From Pontivivens marinum (GTDB lineage: Bacteria; Pseudomonadota; Alphaproteobacteria; Rhodobacterales; Rhodobacteraceae), in NCBI RefSeq assembly GCF_900231835.1, contig NZ_OCTN01000002.1:558001-622000 (forward strand): a DNA stretch of 64,000 bases, given 5' to 3'. The translations under genes and the position numbers were made by a program. Of the stretch, positions 61,316 to 64,000 are shown piece after piece. Position 1 is the stretch's first letter. Each line of letters opens with the position of its first letter. A model generated the notes under the pieces. That model saw only the letters and a program-made list of their open reading frames with translations, was not told the DNA's origin and searched no databases.

Positions 61316-62485
61316 TTATGTCAAATAGCGTTCCGCGATCCGTGCCCATAGGGCTGCGCCCGTGGTCAAGCTGCCATCATTGAAGTCGTATTTTGGATTG
61401 TGCAGTCCAGCAGATTCCTCGCCATTGCCCAAGCGTACAAAACAGCCGGGTTTATGGGCGAGGTAATGGGCGAAATCCTCACTGCCGGGGATGAGAGGGC
61501 ATTCCAAAACCCTTTCTTCGGGTAGCAATTCGCGCAGAACCTCGGTGGCAAAGGCTGTTTCCTCAGCACTGTTAACAACGGGGGGGTGGCCGCTATCGAA
61601 TGTGACGCTTGCAGTGGCGCCCCATGTGGCGGCTTGGGTCTGGGCGATGGTTTCAATCCGAGCTTTGATCAAGTCACGAACCTGCGGCGTAAAGGTACGA
61701 ATGCTGACGGAGATTTCCGCGCTTTCACCGATGACATTCGTGGCAGTGCCGCCATTGATTGTACCAACAGTAACAACAGCCGTTTGCGTGGAATCCACGC
61801 TGCGCGACACCACCGTCTGCAAGGCGAGCACGATGGAGGAAATCACAACGATCGGGTCGATGCACAGGTGTGGGCGCGATGCGTGACCACCCTTGCCGTG
61901 AACTGTAATCGTAGCGCTATCAGCGGCGGCCATCAGCGGCCCCTCACGCATCAGTGCAGTGCCTGCGGGTGCGCCGGGGTGGTTATGCAGGCCGAAAATC
62001 GCGTCACAGGGAAACCTCTCGAACAAGCCGTCGGCAATCATGGCGCAGGCGCCGCTATGACCGCCGGCTTCTTCGGCTGGTTGAAATACCAGATTTAACG
62101 TGCCTGAGAAATTTCTGGTTTTGGCGAGGTATTGCGCAGCGCCCAGCAGCATCGTCGTGTGCCCGTCATGCCCGCAAGCATGCATCACACCGCGGACATG
62201 ACTGGCATAGGGCTTGCCTGTATCCTCGGCGATTGGCAGGGCGTCCATATCGGCACGAATGGCCAGCGACCGGTTGCCTTGTCCTGCGCGCAGGACACCA
62301 ACAACACCGTGCCCACCAACGCCACGCGTGACGTCGTAACCCCATGCCTCCAGCTTCTCTGCGACAAAGGCTGCTGTTTTTTCCTCCTCGTTGGACAGTT
62401 CCGGGTTTTGGTGCAGGTGATGGCGGATACTGACGAGCATGTCTTCAGCATCCGCAAAATCATTAAGACTTGCGAATTGGGTCAT
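61316..62485 (-). CDS. M20 family metallo-amidohydrolase (hippurate hydrolase-like)
   Basis: The 389-residue protein (ATG at 62485; the frame also allows a GTG at 62509) has the amidohydrolase pattern: R-H-H-L-H-Q-N-P-E-L-S at the N-terminus, A-I-R-A-D-M-D-A-L-P, the metal ligands in M-H-A-C-G-H-D-G-H, F-Q-P-A-E-E-A-G-G, H-N-H-P-G, the dimerisation domain G-K-G-G-H-A-S-R-P-H, and P-G-S-E-D-F-A-H-Y near the end. It cleaves N-acyl or N-carbamoyl amino acids. It follows the amino-acid ABC genes on the same strand, 34 bases after the ATPase, so it probably processes an imported conjugate. Confidence 0.93.
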   Translation of the reverse strand: MTQFASLNDFADAEDMLVSIRHHLHQNPELSNEEEKTAAFVAEKLEAWGYDVTRGVGGHGVVGVLRAGQGNRSLAIRADMDALPIAEDTGKPYASHVRGVMHACGHDGHTTMLLGAAQYLAKTRNFSGTLNLVFQPAEEAGGHSGACAMIADGLFERFPCDAIFGLHNHPGAPAGTALMREGPLMAAADSATITVHGKGGHASRPHLCIDPIVVISSIVLALQTVVSRSVDSTQTAVVTVGTINGGTATNVIGESAEISVSIRTFTPQVRDLIKARIETIAQTQAATWGATASVTFDSGHPPVVNSAEETAFATEVLRELLPEERVLECPLIPGSEDFAHYLAHKPGCFVRLGNGEESAGLHNPKYDFNDGSLTTGAALWARIAERYLT

Positions 62486-62494
62486 GAATGTTTG

Positions 62495-62508
62495 GGGCCT
62501 TGGCCCCA
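62495..62508 (-). other. GGGGCC-aa-GGCCCC palindrome between the ATPase and M20 genes
   Basis: A perfect 6-bp GC-only inverted repeat with a 2-base centre lies in the 34-base gap. A hairpin here could weaken read-through or protect the upstream message. There is no T-run. Confidence 0.3.
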
Positions 62509-62519
62509 CCTTTCAAAAA

Positions 62520-63311
62520 TTAGAGGAAGCGGCCTAGAAATGCTTTGGTTCTGGGGTGCTGCGGGTTCGACAGGACCTGATCCGGTGTTCCCTGTTCCAC
62601 CACATGCCCGCCATCCATAAAGACAACGCGATCTGCTGCCTCACGCGCGAAGCCGATTTCGTGGGTGACGACAACCATCGTCAGGCCCTGCTTGGCCAGA
62701 TCGCGCATCGTTGACAGAACTTCGCCTACCAGCTCCGGATCGAGGGCGGATGTCGGCTCGTCAAACAGCAGGATCTTGGGTTGCACAGCCAGCGCACGCG
62801 CAATGGCGACGCGTTGCTGTTGGCCGCCGGACAATTGGCGCGGATAGGCGTTGAGCTTGTCAGACAGGCCCACCTTGGCGATTAGCTCGGTTGCGACGCG
62901 CACGGCCTCGGCCCGCTTTACACCGTGCACGCCGATGGGCGCCTCGATCACGTTTTGCAAGACGGTCATGTGGGGGTACAAATTGAAGGCTTGGAACACC
63001 ATCCCCATCTTGCTGCGTTGCGCGGCCACTTGCGAATTTGTCAGCGCGAGCAGTTTACCGTTGCGCAGGGTGTAGCCGATTTGCTCACCCTCTACCTCGA
63101 TGAAGCCCTTGTTGATCTCCTCCAAGCGGTTGATGCATCGCAGGAATGTGGACTTGCCTGAGCCGGACGGCCCTAGGATGGCGACCACCTCCGAGGGTGC
63201 AATTTCCAGGTCGATTCCCTTGAGAACCTCATTGTTGCCATATGACTTATGAACATTGCAGGCCCGCAGGATTGGTTGGGTTTGCGTCGAAGGGTTAGCT
63301 AAAGCGGTCAT
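62520..63311 (-). CDS. Polar amino-acid ABC transporter ATP-binding protein (GlnQ/HisP type)
   Basis: The 263-residue ATPase has Walker [10 protein letters not shown], the amino-acid-transporter Q-loop [10 protein letters not shown], signature L-S-G-G-Q-Q-Q-R, Walker B I-L-L-F-D-E-P-T and H-loop V-T-H-E. This closely fits the PAAT family. The start overlaps the permease stop by 4 bases. The amino acid carried cannot be told from this subunit. Confidence 0.95.
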   Translation of the reverse strand: MTALANPSTQTQPILRACNVHKSYGNNEVLKGIDLEIAPSEVVAILGPSGSGKSTFLRCINRLEEINKGFIEVEGEQIGYTLRNGKLLALTNSQVAAQRSKMGMVFQAFNLYPHMTVLQNVIEAPIGVHGVKRAEAVRVATELIAKVGLSDKLNAYPRQLSGGQQQRVAIARALAVQPKILLFDEPTSALDPELVGEVLSTMRDLAKQGLTMVVVTHEIGFAREAADRVVFMDGGHVVEQGTPDQVLSNPQHPRTKAFLGRFL

Positions 63312-64000
63312 TGTGTCGCCTCTTTCGTCTCAACCGTCACTGCGGGTGTTTCTACTTTTTCAAAGACCACACGCTGCTGATCGCCGCGGGCGTAGTAACG
63401 CTCGATCATGGACTGGAACACGCTGAGCACGGAGGTGATGAACAGATACCAGAGTACAGCGACCATCAGCATCGGGATAACCTCGAAGGTGCGGTTATAG
63501 ATCGACTGAACCGAGTACAGCAGGTCAGCCATAGCGATGACGGAAACCAGCGAGGTTGCCTTGATCATGCTGATGAACTGGTTGCCGGTGGGCGGCACAA
63601 TGGTGCGCATCGCCTGTGGAATGACGATCCGGCGCAAGGCGCGCATCCGCTTCATGCCGAACGCCTCAGCCGTTTCCATCTGACCCCGTTCAACCGAAAG
63701 CAGGCCACCGCGAATGATTTCAGCCATGTAGGCGGCTTCGTTCAGTGCCAAACCGATAATTGCGGCTGTTAGGGGCGTGATGACGTCATTCGAATTCCAC
63801 GCAGCCAATGTTGGCCCGAACGGGATCGAGAGAGAAATCTGTGGGAACAGGATCGACAGATTGTACCACAAAATCAATTGGACCAGCAGTGGCGTCCCGC
63901 GAAAGAACCACACGAATGCGCCTGATAAACCACGTGCCAGCGGGTCCGATGACATACGCCCAATCGCGATGGGCAGACCAAGCGCAACGCCGATAATCAT
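63308..64000 (-). CDS. Polar amino-acid ABC transporter permease, 5'-truncated by window edge
   Basis: The visible 230 residues cover most of a HisM/GlnP-type permease: R-G-T-P-L-L-V-Q-L near the start, [17 protein letters not shown], and the EAA loop [21 protein letters not shown]. The ATG at the very edge falls inside the first membrane segment ([14 protein letters not shown]), so the true start is almost surely beyond the window. The tail after the last span ([10 protein letters not shown]) is longer than usual. Confidence 0.9.
   Translation of the reverse strand: MIIGVALGLPIAIGRMSSDPLARGLSGAFVWFFRGTPLLVQLILWYNLSILFPQISLSIPFGPTLAAWNSNDVITPLTAAIIGLALNEAAYMAEIIRGGLLSVERGQMETAEAFGMKRMRALRRIVIPQAMRTIVPPTGNQFISMIKATSLVSVIAMADLLYSVQSIYNRTFEVIPMLMVAVLWYLFITSVLSVFQSMIERYYARGDQQRVVFEKVETPAVTVETKEATQ

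Overview
The window looks like a chromosomal segment of an alphaproteobacterium of the Roseobacter/Rhodobacteraceae type. This is judged by eye from moderately GC-rich coding sequence, densely packed operons with 1-4 base start/stop overlaps, a monomeric NADP-isocitrate dehydrogenase, a bacterial voltage-gated sodium channel, tripartite tricarboxylate (Tct) transport and several GntR/FCD regulators. No rRNA, tRNA, CRISPR array, IS element or phage gene was found. Base composition was not computed.

Region 1 (1-18.1 kb, + strand) is the most unusual part. It holds a truncated unknown gene, a DUF3467 protein, a HlyD-type adaptor with a cytoplasmic GAF-like part, an M50 zinc metalloprotease fused to a HlyD-like segment, a 3,897-residue autotransporter built of about 25-residue beta-solenoid repeats, an unrecognised 284-residue protein, and a radical SAM enzyme. 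Start/stop overlaps and co-orientation suggest one dedicated export and maturation system for the giant surface protein. I know of no named system with this make-up.

Region 2 (18.1-25.3 kb) has an aldehyde dehydrogenase, an OmpR-type two-component system divergent from a DegP/DegQ-like periplasmic protease, and monomeric isocitrate dehydrogenase.

Region 3 (25.3-38.1 kb) is a sugar-acid catabolic island. A GntR regulator is divergent from kduI-kduD-uxuA, which feed 2-keto-3-deoxygluconate. On the minus strand, tctCBA, an ABM monooxygenase-like protein, a lactonase-like hydrolase, otnK and otnC form a transport and tetronate-degradation operon. Divergent from tctC are a beta-decarboxylating dehydrogenase, a Gfo/Idh/MocA oxidoreductase and a second GntR regulator.

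Region 4 (38.2-46.9 kb) has a NavBac-type sodium channel convergent with a hybrid histidine kinase, then a complete thiamin salvage and uptake operon (thiM-thiE-thiD-thiY-tenA-thiZ-thiX) behind a TPP riboswitch.

Region 5 (47.2-58.9 kb) has an RND efflux pair, a LysR regulator, and a divergent operon of a nitrilase-family amidase, a peptide-type ABC transporter and a RraA-like protein.

Region 6 (58.9-64 kb) is looser. It contains an AT-rich gap, an orphan Hpt protein, a GSU2403-type nucleotidyltransferase-fold gene framed by short inverted repeats, an M20 amidohydrolase and a polar amino-acid ABC transporter that runs off the right edge.
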